Positions 8,801 through 19,036 are shown, numbered from the stretch's first letter. The stretch is 64,000 nucleotides of DNA from Chryseobacterium sp. OSA05B (GCF_019970065.1 NZ_JAHXYH010000001.1:1-64000); one strand, 5' to 3'. The notes: a model not told the origin generated them from the sequence alone. Translations and numbers: made by a program.

Positions 8801-10012
8801 TCAGAATAAAGAAAGCTGGATCGGTTTAGGTTTTTTAGGAGGTTCTGCATCTCCAAAAACCGTTTTCCCTCCGAAACGCCAGGAATTCTGTCTTTCTTCT
8901 TCTATCACCTGCTGAATGTCGAAATCGGGAGTAAAGTCTTTTTCTGTGGCAACTACAATTTGATGCAGCTTATTTAAAGTATTCAGCTTGTCGGAGCTTC
9001 CAAGTTTGGATTTTTCAATGCCTTTTCTGAGAATGCTGATGCTCTCATCATAGGTTTTAGTCGGAACCGGAAAAGGATGTCCGTCTTTTCCGCCATGAGC
9101 AAAGGAAAATCTCGCAGGATCTGCAAATCTTGAAGGCGCTCCATGGATCACTTCACTTACCAATGCGAATGACTGCATTGTTCTCGGTCCTACGCCTTCC
9201 AACATGAGAAGATCTTCGAAATTCTGTGGCTGCTGTTCACGGGTTAAGTACAAAAGAGCTCCGAGACGTTTTAAATCAACATCTGAAGCCTGAACATCAT
9301 GATGCGCGGGAAGGATCAGCCTTGAAAAATCTTTCATGACATCTATGGAATCGGTATGGGAAATATCCAGAATTCCCTTTCTGTTTTCCGAAGCGTCAGC
9401 ATCGGTAAGATTGAGTATTTTTCCTCTTGAAACACCGTTGATTCCTGTATGAGGCTCTTCTATAAATGATTTGATGTTTCCGGAATGCCAGTGATACCGT
9501 CTTGCTGTACCATCCGACTCGTGCATTCCCTGTTGTACCACACTCCAGCTGCCATTATCAGCCAGTATAAAATTGTGCAGATAGAGTTGATACCCATCCT
9601 GAATGGCTGTATTGTCCACTTTTGCGGAAAGTTTGCTGGCTCTGACCAGTTCATGACCGTTCAGTCCGGTTTTATCAGCAATCTGAAGGAGTTCTGAAGG
9701 TGTTTCTCTTGAAAATTTTCCTTTCCCACCGCAGATATAAAGCCCGAGCGACTGTGAGTTGGGATTAATGGAACGCTTCAAAGCCCCCATAACCGAGGTG
9801 GTGATCCCTGAAGAATGCCAGTCCATTCCCATCACCGCTCCAAAACTCTGAAACCAGAAAGGGTCTGCAAGCCTTCGGAGGACCTCATCTTTTCCGTAGT
9901 CCATCAGAATCACTTCAATAATGGAAAGTCCGAGTGCGGACATACGCTCATACAGCCATGGCGGTACTTTTCCATAGTGCAGGGGCAGATCGGCGGTTCC
10001 TGAACGTTTCAT
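8801..10012 (-). CDS. DUF763 domain-containing protein
   Basis: A 403-residue protein that matches the DUF763 family in length and in the N-terminal pattern SGTADLPLHYGKVPPWLYERM, followed by DPFWFQSFGAVMGMDWHSSGITTSV. Later it carries VQQGMHESDGTARRYHW and a helix-hairpin-helix-like LMLEGVGPRTMQSFALVSE (about residues 266-284). That segment suggests nucleic-acid contact. DUF763 is shared between archaea and bacteria and has no agreed function. It ends in a PIQLSLF tail. It is monocistronic on the minus strand. Confidence 0.85.
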   Translation of the reverse strand: MKRSGTADLPLHYGKVPPWLYERMSALGLSIIEVILMDYGKDEVLRRLADPFWFQSFGAVMGMDWHSSGITTSVMGALKRSINPNSQSLGLYICGGKGKFSRETPSELLQIADKTGLNGHELVRASKLSAKVDNTAIQDGYQLYLHNFILADNGSWSVVQQGMHESDGTARRYHWHSGNIKSFIEEPHTGINGVSRGKILNLTDADASENRKGILDISHTDSIDVMKDFSRLILPAHHDVQASDVDLKRLGALLYLTREQQPQNFEDLLMLEGVGPRTMQSFALVSEVIHGAPSRFADPARFSFAHGGKDGHPFPVPTKTYDESISILRKGIEKSKLGSSDKLNTLNKLHQIVVATEKDFTPDFDIQQVIEEERQNSWRFGGKTVFGDAEPPKKPKPIQLSLF

Positions 10013-10079
10013 TATACAAAGGTAATTATCGTATTATTAATTTTTGATGATTGGGATCATTTGTTTTGGTTGCAGATAG

Positions 10080-10147
10080 GTTTTGGCTAAACCCTCAATG
10101 CCGATTTTTTCTATAAAAATGGACTAAAGTCCGTTCCTATTGAATTG
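10080..10147. repeat. Interspersed GGCTAAA-type palindromic element, copy 1
   Basis: The copy has TTTTGGCTAAACC on the left and GGACTAAAGTCC, then GTTCCTATTGAATTG, on the right. The same order of parts recurs at 15886-15949 and 55261-55324. The palindrome GGACTAAAGTCC can form a small hairpin. It lies between the DUF763 gene and the glyoxalase-like gene. Confidence 0.65.
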
Positions 10148-10179
10148 AATGCTTCAAAGTTCTTTTTTAATTGCAACCA

Positions 10180-10584
10180 TTAATGAATAGAACAGAATTC
10201 AAGGTCTTTGTGTTTCTCTTCATCAAATTCTTCATTAAATATAATTTTGTTTCCGAAAGGATCATGGACTGTAAATGAAACTGCTCCATAAAAAGCTTTT
10301 TCCAATCCGGGGTAGTTATATTTATATTTTTTACCGATCAGTTCTTTATGGTATTCTGAAACACCTTCGCACCAGATAAACACCTTGCTTCCGGGTGTTC
10401 CGTCATCGTGATGTTCGCTTAAATGAAGGATAATATTTCCTTTTTTCACTTCCATATAAACGGGGGTATTTTCCTCGAAATGATGTTCCCACTCGATCTC
10501 AAAACCGAGCCAGTCTACGTAAAATTCTATTGTTTTTTTGTAATCAAAAATTCTGAGAATGGGAATCATTTTTTCTGCTTTCAT
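10180..10584 (-). CDS. Glyoxalase/bleomycin-resistance-like protein
   Basis: A 134-residue VOC-fold protein. IPILRIFDYKKTIEFYVDWLGF and the ending VSFTVHDPFGNKIIFNE match the glyoxalase superfamily group that includes bleomycin-binding proteins. Drug binding is not shown. The start codon is the last part of a 7-bp tandem repeat (AAGCCAT units, 10583-10608), so the whole visible 5' untranslated region is repeat. Confidence 0.8.
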   Translation of the reverse strand: MKAEKMIPILRIFDYKKTIEFYVDWLGFEIEWEHHFEENTPVYMEVKKGNIILHLSEHHDDGTPGSKVFIWCEGVSEYHKELIGKKYKYNYPGLEKAFYGAVSFTVHDPFGNKIIFNEEFDEEKHKDLEFCSIH

Positions 10585-10608
10585 GGCTTATGGCTTATGG
10601 CTTATGGC
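10583..10608. repeat. Heptad repeat, unit ATGGCTT, at a start codon
   Basis: Three perfect ATGGCTT units and a partial fourth (ATGGC). On the minus strand it reads AAGCCAT repeated and ends in the ATG of the 10180-10584 gene. Changes in copy number would move the promoter relative to the start codon in 7-nt steps without changing the protein. Confidence 0.9.
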
Positions 10609-10618
10609 AAAATAATTA

Positions 10619-10966
10619 TTACTGATGGGAAAGTAGATTAATTAAATTTCCGAACGGGTCTTTTACATAAAACCTCCGGACACCCCAATCTTCATCGGTG
10701 ATTCCGTAAGTAATTTCAAAGCCTGCCTGCTTTATTTTGTCGTACAATTCATCTACGTTGTCTACTTCAATGGAAAGTAACGGAACTTCCGTATCATTTC
10801 CGCCCTGAGTGGCAAAGCTTATTTGAACCCTGGCTTCTTCATCGTTTCCAAAGGTTTTGATCCAGCCATGATCCATCAGAATTTCAAGGCCCAGAATTTC
10901 ATTATAAAACAGATCTGCTTTGGAGAGATCTTCACTCTTTATATTGGCGACAATTCTTTTTATCAT
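10619..10966 (-). CDS. VOC family protein
   Basis: A 115-residue single VOC domain with IVANIKSEDLSKADLFYNEILG at the N-terminus and VRRFYVKDPFGNLINLLSH at the C-terminus. The final Glu metal ligand seen in some members is not obvious. It starts at an ATG ending at 10966. It lies upstream of the glyoxalase-like gene, separated by the ATGGCTT repeat. The substrate is unknown. Confidence 0.8.
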   Translation of the reverse strand: MIKRIVANIKSEDLSKADLFYNEILGLEILMDHGWIKTFGNDEEARVQISFATQGGNDTEVPLLSIEVDNVDELYDKIKQAGFEITYGITDEDWGVRRFYVKDPFGNLINLLSHQ

Positions 10967-11056
10967 TGTTCAACGGATTTAGAAATTATGAATGCCAAAA
11001 AAAGCCCTGCTAAATAAAATTTCAACAAGGCTTTTATAAAATTTTATTTTCAGATT

Positions 11057-11554
11057 TTATTTTAAAGCAGAAAGAGCTGCCTCATAGTTAGGCTCATCTG
11101 CAATTTCAGAAACCTGCTCTGTGTATACTACTTTATTATCAGCATCTGTTACGATGACAGCGCGGCTTAAAAGTCCTTTCAATGGAGAATCTGCGATAGT
11201 CAGCTGATTATCATCCCCGAAGCTGCTTCTGAAATCTGAAAGCGTTTCTACATTGTCTAATCCTTCTGCCGCACAAAATCTTCCCAGTGCAAAAGGTAGA
11301 TCCTTAGAAACGTTGATCACCACTGTATTATCAAGGCTTGACGCTTCTTCATTAAATTTTCTTGCAGAAGAAGCACAAGTCGGTGTATCAATACTTGGAA
11401 AGATGTTGAATACTTTTTTCTTGCCTTCAAAGCTTTCTAGTGTTTTTACATTTAAACCTGAATCCACCAAAGCAAAATCTTTAATGGTTGTTCCTACTGA
11501 TGGTAATGTACCTATTGTGTTTACTGCGTTTCCTTTTAATGTAATATTTGACAT
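11057..11554 (-). CDS. tpx: Thiol peroxidase Tpx (cytosolic)
   Basis: A 165-residue atypical 2-Cys peroxiredoxin that reduces peroxides using thioredoxin. The peroxidatic Cys60 is in DTPTCASSARKFNE and the resolving Cys94 is in GRFCAAEG, the spacing expected for Tpx. SKDLPFA and LLSRAVIV are family motifs. There is no signal peptide, so it acts in the cytosol. A second, exported Tpx is encoded at 34653-35225. Confidence 0.95.
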   Translation of the reverse strand: MSNITLKGNAVNTIGTLPSVGTTIKDFALVDSGLNVKTLESFEGKKKVFNIFPSIDTPTCASSARKFNEEASSLDNTVVINVSKDLPFALGRFCAAEGLDNVETLSDFRSSFGDDNQLTIADSPLKGLLSRAVIVTDADNKVVYTEQVSEIADEPNYEAALSALK

Positions 11555-11884
11555 AAATTAATTTTTAGTTTTTCAAATTTACTCAAAATAGAAAATTTCT
11601 GAGGATAAATAAAGGTTAAATAATTCTTAAAGTAAGTTGGAAGTTTGAATCAAGAGCCTGAACTATGATTTCAGATGGTAGAGGGATGCGAGATTCGAAC
11701 CAGCAAATATCAACCAGCAACTCCCTTTTACTCTCAGAACTCGAACCCCGTAACCCGCCACCACCTCAATCTTAATTCCCTGACCGCGAACAGAGGTTAC
11801 AGCGAAAATAAAAAGACTTATCCGTCTGAAGTGATTTTTAAGCTAAATTTTTATTTATATTCGCAATCCAAAAAAATAATAGCC
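11555..11884. other. Spacer with degenerate heptads
   Basis: No convincing gene was seen in these 330 bp between the tpx start and the T9SS-tailed gene. An open frame continues upstream of 11885 but its residues look like translated repeat. 11742-11762 reads as three 7-mers (CGAACCC, CGTAACC, CGCCACC). TATATTCG just before the 11885 start may be a -7 box. Confidence 0.5.
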
Positions 11885-12337
11885 ATGCGAAAAAAAATTA
11901 CTTTCCTGCTCTTCGGAGTGCCGGTCTTTGGTTTCGCCCAGTCTGTGATCGGAAACATCAATTCCGGGGCAGTTTCTGATACTGGTTTCATACATTCTGT
12001 AGGGGAAATTTATGTAATTCCTTCAGATCCTGACCAGGCTAATTCAGGGACACTGGGAATGTTCTACCAATCCGTATTACAGGTTTTAGGCGTTAAAGAA
12101 CTTGAAAAAGATAACGTTAAGATTTACCCCAATCCAACTGCTGATTTTGTTCACATCACTCTTAAATCCAATTCAAAAATTGAGGAAGCTGAAGTGTATG
12201 ACGCCGCAGGAAGACTTGTTTTGAAAGCGAAACTGGACAGCGGAAAGCTTGATCTCCGCAGCCTTCATTCCGGGATGTATATGATCTCTTTTAAAAATCC
12301 GGATCTAAAACCTATTAAAATCATCAAAAAACCTTAA
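11885..12337 (+). CDS. Secreted protein with type IX secretion sorting tail
   Basis: A 150-residue protein with a signal peptide (basic start, hydrophobic core, VFGFAQ cleavage region). Its type A sorting domain (about residues 79-150) contains IYPNPTADFVHITL, EVYDAAGRLVL and SGMYMISF. The T9SS would remove the tail and attach or release the cargo at the surface. The cargo part is only about 55 residues, so this is a very small client. I start at 11885 because the hydrophobic signal follows directly. The next secreted gene begins 13 nt after its stop. Confidence 0.8.
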   Translation: MRKKITFLLFGVPVFGFAQSVIGNINSGAVSDTGFIHSVGEIYVIPSDPDQANSGTLGMFYQSVLQVLGVKELEKDNVKIYPNPTADFVHITLKSNSKIEEAEVYDAAGRLVLKAKLDSGKLDLRSLHSGMYMISFKNPDLKPIKIIKKP

Positions 12338-12350
12338 AAACTCATCAAAC

Positions 12351-13451
12351 ATGAAAAAACTTTACGCTACTATAGGATTATGTATTGCTGCACTGGTAAG
12401 TGCACAGGTTCCACAGGCTTTCAGCTACCAGACGATTGCTTTCAATGCTTCGGGAGCTCCCATTGCCAACGGAAATATTTCTTTAAAAGTAAGTATTCTG
12501 GAAAATACAGCTACAGGAAATGTTTTATATACTGAAACGCATACCAAAACAACCAATGCAAAAGGATTGGTTAATCTTAATATCGGTCAGGGAACACCTT
12601 CTACAGGGACATTTGCCGGAATCAACTGGGGAGCGAGTACTAAATTCGTGAAAGTAGAAATGGATCCTCAGGGAGGTTCAAACTATACCAATGTAGGGGT
12701 TAATCAGCTGATGAGTGTTCCTTATGCACAGGTGAGCAAAACGGTTGTTACAGGTGCTGGACAAGGCATTACACTTGTTTCTCCAAACGGAACCAATTAT
12801 ACTTTAAATGTCAATGATTCCGGAACGTTGAATCTGCCGGTAAGTTCGGGTTCAAGCACCCAATTGCCAGCCAATTTATATGTTTATGGAACTTATAATA
12901 ACTTTAATGCAGCTTCTGCAGATCTTTTGAGAACCAATGTCACTAAAATAGGCTACAAATATCTGCCTGCCAATTCACAGATCAAATTCATTGCCGCTCA
13001 AAACGCGAGCGCTCAAAATTACGGATCTGACAGTCAGGGCAATCTGGTCATCAATGGAACTGCCTTTAATATTTCTTCCAACGGGTTCTATAAGATTGAA
13101 GTAACCAATAATCCCGGAAATCCTATAAAAACGTTCAATTTCAGTCCGGATGTTTCACTCAATACTTATGGATCTACACAGTCTCCGTTCACTTATACTC
13201 CCGCAACAAATAAATTCTCATTCAATATAACAGGAGCTACTTCTACAAACTTTACAGGATTTAAAATTAATCTTTCGCCGGGAGGAGCTACTAACAGCGA
13301 AGTATTGGGAGATAACCTGAATGATGGAAACTTTGACATCGGCGGATCATGGATTATGCTTCCCAACCTTACCAACACACCAAAAAGTTTCAAAATCGAA
13401 TTCAATGTCAATTTTGATGCTACCGGAAGTTATACAATCACACCCATATAA
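12351..13451 (+). CDS. Secreted beta-rich protein of unknown function
   Basis: A 366-residue protein with a signal peptide ending near LVSAQ. Residues ~20-130 (QAFSYQTIAFNASGAPIANG, then VSILENTATGNVLY) are a module often found at the N-terminus of Bacteroidota surface proteins. Residues ~165-366 contain LYVYGTYNNFN and repeated T/N/S-rich strands, loosely reminiscent of SusE/SusF-type glycan-binding domains. There is no T9SS tail. It follows the T9SS-tailed gene by 13 nt, so they are probably one transcript. The ligand is unknown. Confidence 0.65.
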   Translation: MKKLYATIGLCIAALVSAQVPQAFSYQTIAFNASGAPIANGNISLKVSILENTATGNVLYTETHTKTTNAKGLVNLNIGQGTPSTGTFAGINWGASTKFVKVEMDPQGGSNYTNVGVNQLMSVPYAQVSKTVVTGAGQGITLVSPNGTNYTLNVNDSGTLNLPVSSGSSTQLPANLYVYGTYNNFNAASADLLRTNVTKIGYKYLPANSQIKFIAAQNASAQNYGSDSQGNLVINGTAFNISSNGFYKIEVTNNPGNPIKTFNFSPDVSLNTYGSTQSPFTYTPATNKFSFNITGATSTNFTGFKINLSPGGATNSEVLGDNLNDGNFDIGGSWIMLPNLTNTPKSFKIEFNVNFDATGSYTITPI

Positions 13452-13456
13452 ATTTA

Positions 13457-15776
<2,320 letters not shown>

Positions 15777-15796
15777 TTTCCAGTTTTGATATAAAT

Positions 15797-15825
15797 GAAA
15801 GCTCCTTTTTTAGGGGCTTTTTTTG
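15797..15825 (+). terminator. Rho-independent terminator of icd
   Basis: AAGCTCC and GGGGCTT flank a short T/A loop and are followed by a seven-base T run, about 20 nt after the icd stop codon. Confidence 0.8.
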
Positions 15826-15885
15826 TTTTAAGGTGAGGTTGAGGATAATAAGGATAAGACTAAGGTTATTATACCGTTGAATTAG

Positions 15886-15949
15886 GTTTTGGCTAAAGCC
15901 TATTGACTTTTTTATTAATGAAAACGGGCTAAAGCCATTCCCTATTGAA
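15886..15949. repeat. Interspersed GGCTAAAGCC element, copy 2
   Basis: The most complete copy: GGTTTTGGCTAAAGCC on the left, an AT-rich spacer, then AAAACGGGCTAAAGCC and CCCTATTGAATC on the right. It lies between the convergent icd and HxlR genes. Confidence 0.7.
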
Positions 15950-15976
15950 TCTTCACAACAATATATGTAGCGGCGC

Positions 15977-16023
15977 CCCTAATCCCTAATCCCTAATCCC
16001 TAATCCCTAATCCCTAATCCCTA
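15977..16023. repeat. Heptad repeat, unit CCCTAAT
   Basis: Six perfect CCCTAAT units and a partial seventh. Degenerate 7-mers (TCATCTG, CCACCTC, ACACCTA, CCCCTCT) continue to the end of the HxlR gene at 16042. The unit is the reverse complement of the array at 60831-60886. Confidence 0.95.
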
Positions 16024-16041
16024 TCATCTGCCACCTCACAC

Positions 16042-16374
16042 CTACCCCTCTACAATAACCCTCCTGTGCGCCCTTCCCCAATTGATCATTTCAGCAATGA
16101 TATTTCCAAAAGTCCGGCAGTATTCTGTTGGTTCATATTCAATTAAAACAGGTGTTTCAGGATAAACATTCCTTTTCAGCAGTTTATTAAGCTCCATGTC
16201 TTTAAGTTCTTTTGAAAGCATTCTAGTAGTGATTCCCGGAATGCTTCTTTCAATTTCACGGAAACGTCTGTTCCCGTTACAGATTGAATTGATTACAGGA
16301 ATTCGCCACTTCCCTCCAATAAAATAAAGGGTATCCTGCAGGGCACGTAATTCTTCGGTCTGATCTCTTTCCAT
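16042..16374 (-). CDS. HxlR/MarR-like winged-helix regulator
   Basis: A 110-residue HxlR-family repressor or activator with GGKWRIPVINSIC, RRFREIERSIPGITTRMLSKELKDME and EYEPTEYCRTF. It lacks the N-terminal Cys of the thiol-sensing YodB/HypR group, though Cys32 and Cys86 are present. It is divergent from an SDR gene, and a symmetric operator lies between them. A -7 box (TAACTTTG, minus, 16379-16386) ends only 4 nt before the ATG, so the mRNA may be nearly leaderless. Confidence 0.9.
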   Translation of the reverse strand: MERDQTEELRALQDTLYFIGGKWRIPVINSICNGNRRFREIERSIPGITTRMLSKELKDMELNKLLKRNVYPETPVLIEYEPTEYCRTFGNIIAEMINWGRAHRRVIVEG

Positions 16375-16378
16375 TTTG

Positions 16379-16386
16379 CAAAGTTA
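16379..16386 (-). promoter_or_regulatory. -7 box of the HxlR gene
   Basis: Minus-strand TAACTTTG matches TAnnTTTG. The ATG begins 4 nt further downstream, implying a very short or absent leader. Confidence 0.5.
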
Positions 16387-16406
16387 AATGATATCATTCA
16401 TGATAC

Positions 16407-16443
16407 TGGTATACTCTGTGATACTGATTACAAAAGTATACCA
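16407..16443. promoter_or_regulatory. Candidate HxlR operator (TGGTATAC/GTATACCA)
   Basis: A perfect 8-bp inverted repeat has arms at 16407-16414 and 16436-16443. Each arm falls about where the -33 region of one of the two divergent promoters would be, which fits autoregulation plus control of the SDR gene. Confidence 0.6.
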
Positions 16444-16451
16444 AATTCAAA

Positions 16452-16459
16452 TAACTTTG
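16452..16459 (+). promoter_or_regulatory. -7 box of the SDR gene
   Basis: TAACTTTG matches TAnnTTTG and lies 16 nt upstream of the SDR ATG. The right half of the operator is 8 bp further upstream. Confidence 0.55.
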
Positions 16460-16475
16460 TCAAAAATTTTAAGAA

Positions 16476-17222
16476 ATGAAAAAATTCAATAACAAATTGG
16501 CATTAATCACCGGTGGAAATAGCGGAATCGGATATGCAACAGCAGAGGAACTCATTGCAGAAGGCGCTCAAGTCATCATTACAGGTAGAAGAAAAGAAGC
16601 TGTTGAAAAGGCCGCTCAGGAGCTCGGTGCGATTCCTTTTACAGCGGATCAGTCGAATCTTACTGATATTAACCTGTTAAAAGAAGAAGTTGAAATGAAA
16701 TTTGGAACCATTGATATTCTGTTTATCAATGCCGGCATTACAGGAAGTCTCACTTCCATTGAAAAAATGAGTACCGAAAACTTTGACGAGGTAATGAACA
16801 TTAATTTCCGGGGTGCTTATTTTACATTGAGCAAATTAATCCCGCTTCTTAATGAAGGCTCATCAGTTGTCGTTTTATCATCAATTGTCGCAGGAACCTA
16901 TAAGCCAAACAGTTCAGTCTACCAGGCAAGCAAAGCCGCCTTAAACTCTATTGCTAAAACCGCCGCCGCAGAATTGGCTCCAAGAAAAATCAGAGTCAAT
17001 ATGATAAGCCCCGGTCCGACAAAAACTGAAATAATGAATAAAGCCGGCCTTGATGAAGATACTTTAAAAGGTATCAATGAATATCTGATCAGCGAAATTC
17101 CTTTAAAGAAAATGGGCACTGCTGAAGACGTGGCCAAACTTGTAACCTATCTTTCCGACCCTGTCGTTTCAAGCTTTATCACAGGCACTGAAATTATTAT
17201 GGACGGAGGAATGGTCTTGTAA
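16476..17222 (+). CDS. SDR family oxidoreductase
   Basis: A 248-residue classical short-chain dehydrogenase. It has the cofactor motif TGGNSGIG (residues 12-19), INAG (about 84), Ser136, and Tyr149 with Lys153 in YQASK. GRR after the second strand suggests NADP preference. HxlR-linked SDRs are often induced by reactive electrophiles or quinones, but the substrate here is an inference. It is transcribed away from the HxlR gene. Confidence 0.88.
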   Translation: MKKFNNKLALITGGNSGIGYATAEELIAEGAQVIITGRRKEAVEKAAQELGAIPFTADQSNLTDINLLKEEVEMKFGTIDILFINAGITGSLTSIEKMSTENFDEVMNINFRGAYFTLSKLIPLLNEGSSVVVLSSIVAGTYKPNSSVYQASKAALNSIAKTAAAELAPRKIRVNMISPGPTKTEIMNKAGLDEDTLKGINEYLISEIPLKKMGTAEDVAKLVTYLSDPVVSSFITGTEIIMDGGMVL

Positions 17223-17311
17223 CTAAAGAATGAACCAAAGGCCGGAAATGAATGAAGACTCAAACCAATTCCGGCGTCCTTGATTTTTAACCTAAAAAAA
17301 ATCCATTCTCA

Positions 17312-17375
17312 CCTTTCAATTTGTCCGGTTCACCTCATTTCAAATTTCAGAACCTTACCGAAGCTTCTACTTTTG
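17312..17375 (+). promoter_or_regulatory. Shared upstream motif plus -7 box, copy A
   Basis: CCTTTCAATTTGTCCGG (17312-17328) is followed by TTCACC. The -7 box TACTTTTG is at 17368-17375. The identical 17-mer occurs at the same 56-bp distance from an identical box before the DUF1223 gene (20833-20896). The motif sits just upstream of the core promoter, as an activator site would. Confidence 0.7.
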
Positions 17376-17396
17376 ACCCATAAAAAATGATATAAT

Positions 17397-18377
17397 ATGG
17401 ACTCAGTAAAGAAAAAAAGAACAGTAAAGCCCATAGCCATTATATTTTTGGCAGTTATGGCCATCTTTGCCGTTTTACAGCTTTTCAACAAGCCTCTGGA
17501 AGGAAAACCTGTTGCAAAAAAAATCGAGGCTCCCCGTGAGGTTCTTGCGATTCTGGAAAACTCTTGTTTTAATTGTCACTCCAATGAACAGAAACTGAGT
17601 TGGTATGACAAAATAGCCCCTGTATCTTGGGCCGTCAATAAGGACATAAATAGAGCTAAAGAAGTATTAAACTTTTCGGAATGGAATTATTCCGCCGGGG
17701 AACATCAGGGAAAATTATATGCTATTTTAAATATGATGCAAAGCGGGAAAATGCCGCTTCATGAGTATACACTGCTTCATCCGTCAGCTAAAATCACGGA
17801 AAAAGATATTGAAACCATTAGAAAGTACACTCTTTCATTATCAGGTCTCACTTCCACAAAACAGGAAAAAGATCCGCACCAGAGTATTGGAACCCATCAT
17901 AACTCCACTCCAGCGAAATTCCCAGTTTCTCCCAATGGAGTACAATATACAGATGCGTTTAAAAACTGGAAGGTCATCAGTATGAGTACGCTTTTCGATC
18001 ATTCTATCAGGGTTATTTATGGAAATGATATTGCAGTAAAAGCCATTGAAACAGAAAATTTTCATCCTTGGCCGGATGGGAGCATCATTGTAAAATCTGT
18101 TTGGAAACAGGAAAATTTCGCAGACGGAGAAGTGAGAGCCGGCGAATTTGTTAATGCTCAGTTTATGGTCAAAGATGCTCATAAATACACCGATACGGAA
18201 GGTTGGGGATTTGCTAAATTTTCAGGAACTGACCTTCATCCAACGGGAAAAACAGCCTCATTCGCGAAAGAATCCTGTATCGCCTGTCACCGCCAGCTAG
18301 CCGAAAAAACGGGCTACTTATTTGATGTTCCCATGAAAGTGAATACCGAAAGATTAATTAAAAACCTTGAGAAATAA
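17397..18377 (+). CDS. Haem-binding domain / cytochrome P460-like protein
   Basis: A 326-residue protein with one N-terminal membrane anchor (about residues 10-30). A haem-binding domain with CFNCH (residues 57-61) comes next and the conserved SWAVNKDINRAKEVLNFSEW follows. The C-terminal half is cytochrome-P460-like and ends with CIACHR (about residues 294-299). Both CxxCH motifs could bind c-type haem on the periplasmic side. It overlaps the downstream lipoprotein start by 1 nt. Its promoter carries the motif shared with the DUF1223 gene, pointing to common control by the LytS/LytTR pair. Confidence 0.8.
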   Translation: MDSVKKKRTVKPIAIIFLAVMAIFAVLQLFNKPLEGKPVAKKIEAPREVLAILENSCFNCHSNEQKLSWYDKIAPVSWAVNKDINRAKEVLNFSEWNYSAGEHQGKLYAILNMMQSGKMPLHEYTLLHPSAKITEKDIETIRKYTLSLSGLTSTKQEKDPHQSIGTHHNSTPAKFPVSPNGVQYTDAFKNWKVISMSTLFDHSIRVIYGNDIAVKAIETENFHPWPDGSIIVKSVWKQENFADGEVRAGEFVNAQFMVKDAHKYTDTEGWGFAKFSGTDLHPTGKTASFAKESCIACHRQLAEKTGYLFDVPMKVNTERLIKNLEK

Positions 18378-18817
18378 TGAAAAAAATACTATTCATCACC
18401 CTGTCTATCTGTGCATTATTTACTGCCTGTAAAATCGATGAGCCGGATAAAGATTTAAAACGAATTGTTTTCGATCCCGGAGATTTGAAGTTCATTGCCA
18501 CTTCATTAAATACAAAAAAGGAAACCTCATCCGCACTATACGGAAACCCGGAAGCTTTAGCCTCTTTATCAGATGAAAATAATCAATTAAAAAATGGTTC
18601 TGTGATCAAATTAGTCACCTGGAAGTACCATGATAATCCGCAATACATCGGAGGAACTATTACCGGTGAACTACTGAGTGTGGAAACCGTTCAGGCCGAT
18701 AATAGCGGAAACATATCCTACAAAATGCAAAGCACTTCCGGAACTGGAAACATTCAGCCTGACAAAGAAGAACGAATACGGTATATCATGACTTACAAAC
18801 CGGTTACAAGACCTTAA
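18377..18817 (+). CDS. Lipoprotein of unknown function
   Basis: A 146-residue protein with a lipoprotein signal peptide (ICALFTACK, acylated Cys at about 18). The rest is polar with TWKYHDNPQYIGGTITGELLSVE. P460-like domains often contain similar W-Y-H segments, so it may bind or assist the upstream haem protein. Its ATG shares one base with the upstream stop (TAATG), indicating translational coupling. Confidence 0.65.
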   Translation: MKKILFITLSICALFTACKIDEPDKDLKRIVFDPGDLKFIATSLNTKKETSSALYGNPEALASLSDENNQLKNGSVIKLVTWKYHDNPQYIGGTITGELLSVETVQADNSGNISYKMQSTSGTGNIQPDKEERIRYIMTYKPVTRP

Positions 18818-18819
18818 AA

Positions 18820-18860
18820 AATACTCTGAAGCTGAATATCCGGCTTCGGAGTGTTTTTAT
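18820..18860 (+). terminator. Rho-independent terminator
   Basis: A stem formed by ACTCTGAAGC and GGCTTCGGAGT around GAATATCC is followed by TTTTTA. It ends the haem protein/lipoprotein transcript. Confidence 0.8.
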
Positions 18861-18977
18861 GTGAATGGGTAATTTTTTAATTGTCAATTTTGCTAAAGCA
18901 AGTCAATCGTTAATTTCCACAGCAAAAATTCAAAAGCGAAGCGAATTGACTATTCACGATTCACCATAACTATTCAC
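18861..18977. repeat. Inverted-repeat element bounded by GTGAAT
   Basis: About 117 bp begin with GTGAATGGGTAATTTTTTAA and end, in inverted form, with GACTATTCAC. GTCAATT plus GCT recur in mirrored positions inside. The right half has 7-bp periodicity (ATTGACT, ATTCACG, ATTCACC). It lies between a terminator and the LytS gene. Confidence 0.5.
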
Positions 18978-19036
18978 CCCACTCTTCTTTTTACAAATAA
19001 AAAAACCTAATTTCACTTCTCAAAATCCCTGTTCTC

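Noticed and set aside
11660-11720. tRNA-like 3' end (GGTTCGAATC and CTACCA on the minus strand)
   Set aside because: No matching acceptor, D or anticodon arms could be found; the area is degenerate repeat.
11675-11884. N-terminal extension of the T9SS-tailed gene
   Set aside because: It is translated repeat; a proper signal peptide begins at 11885.
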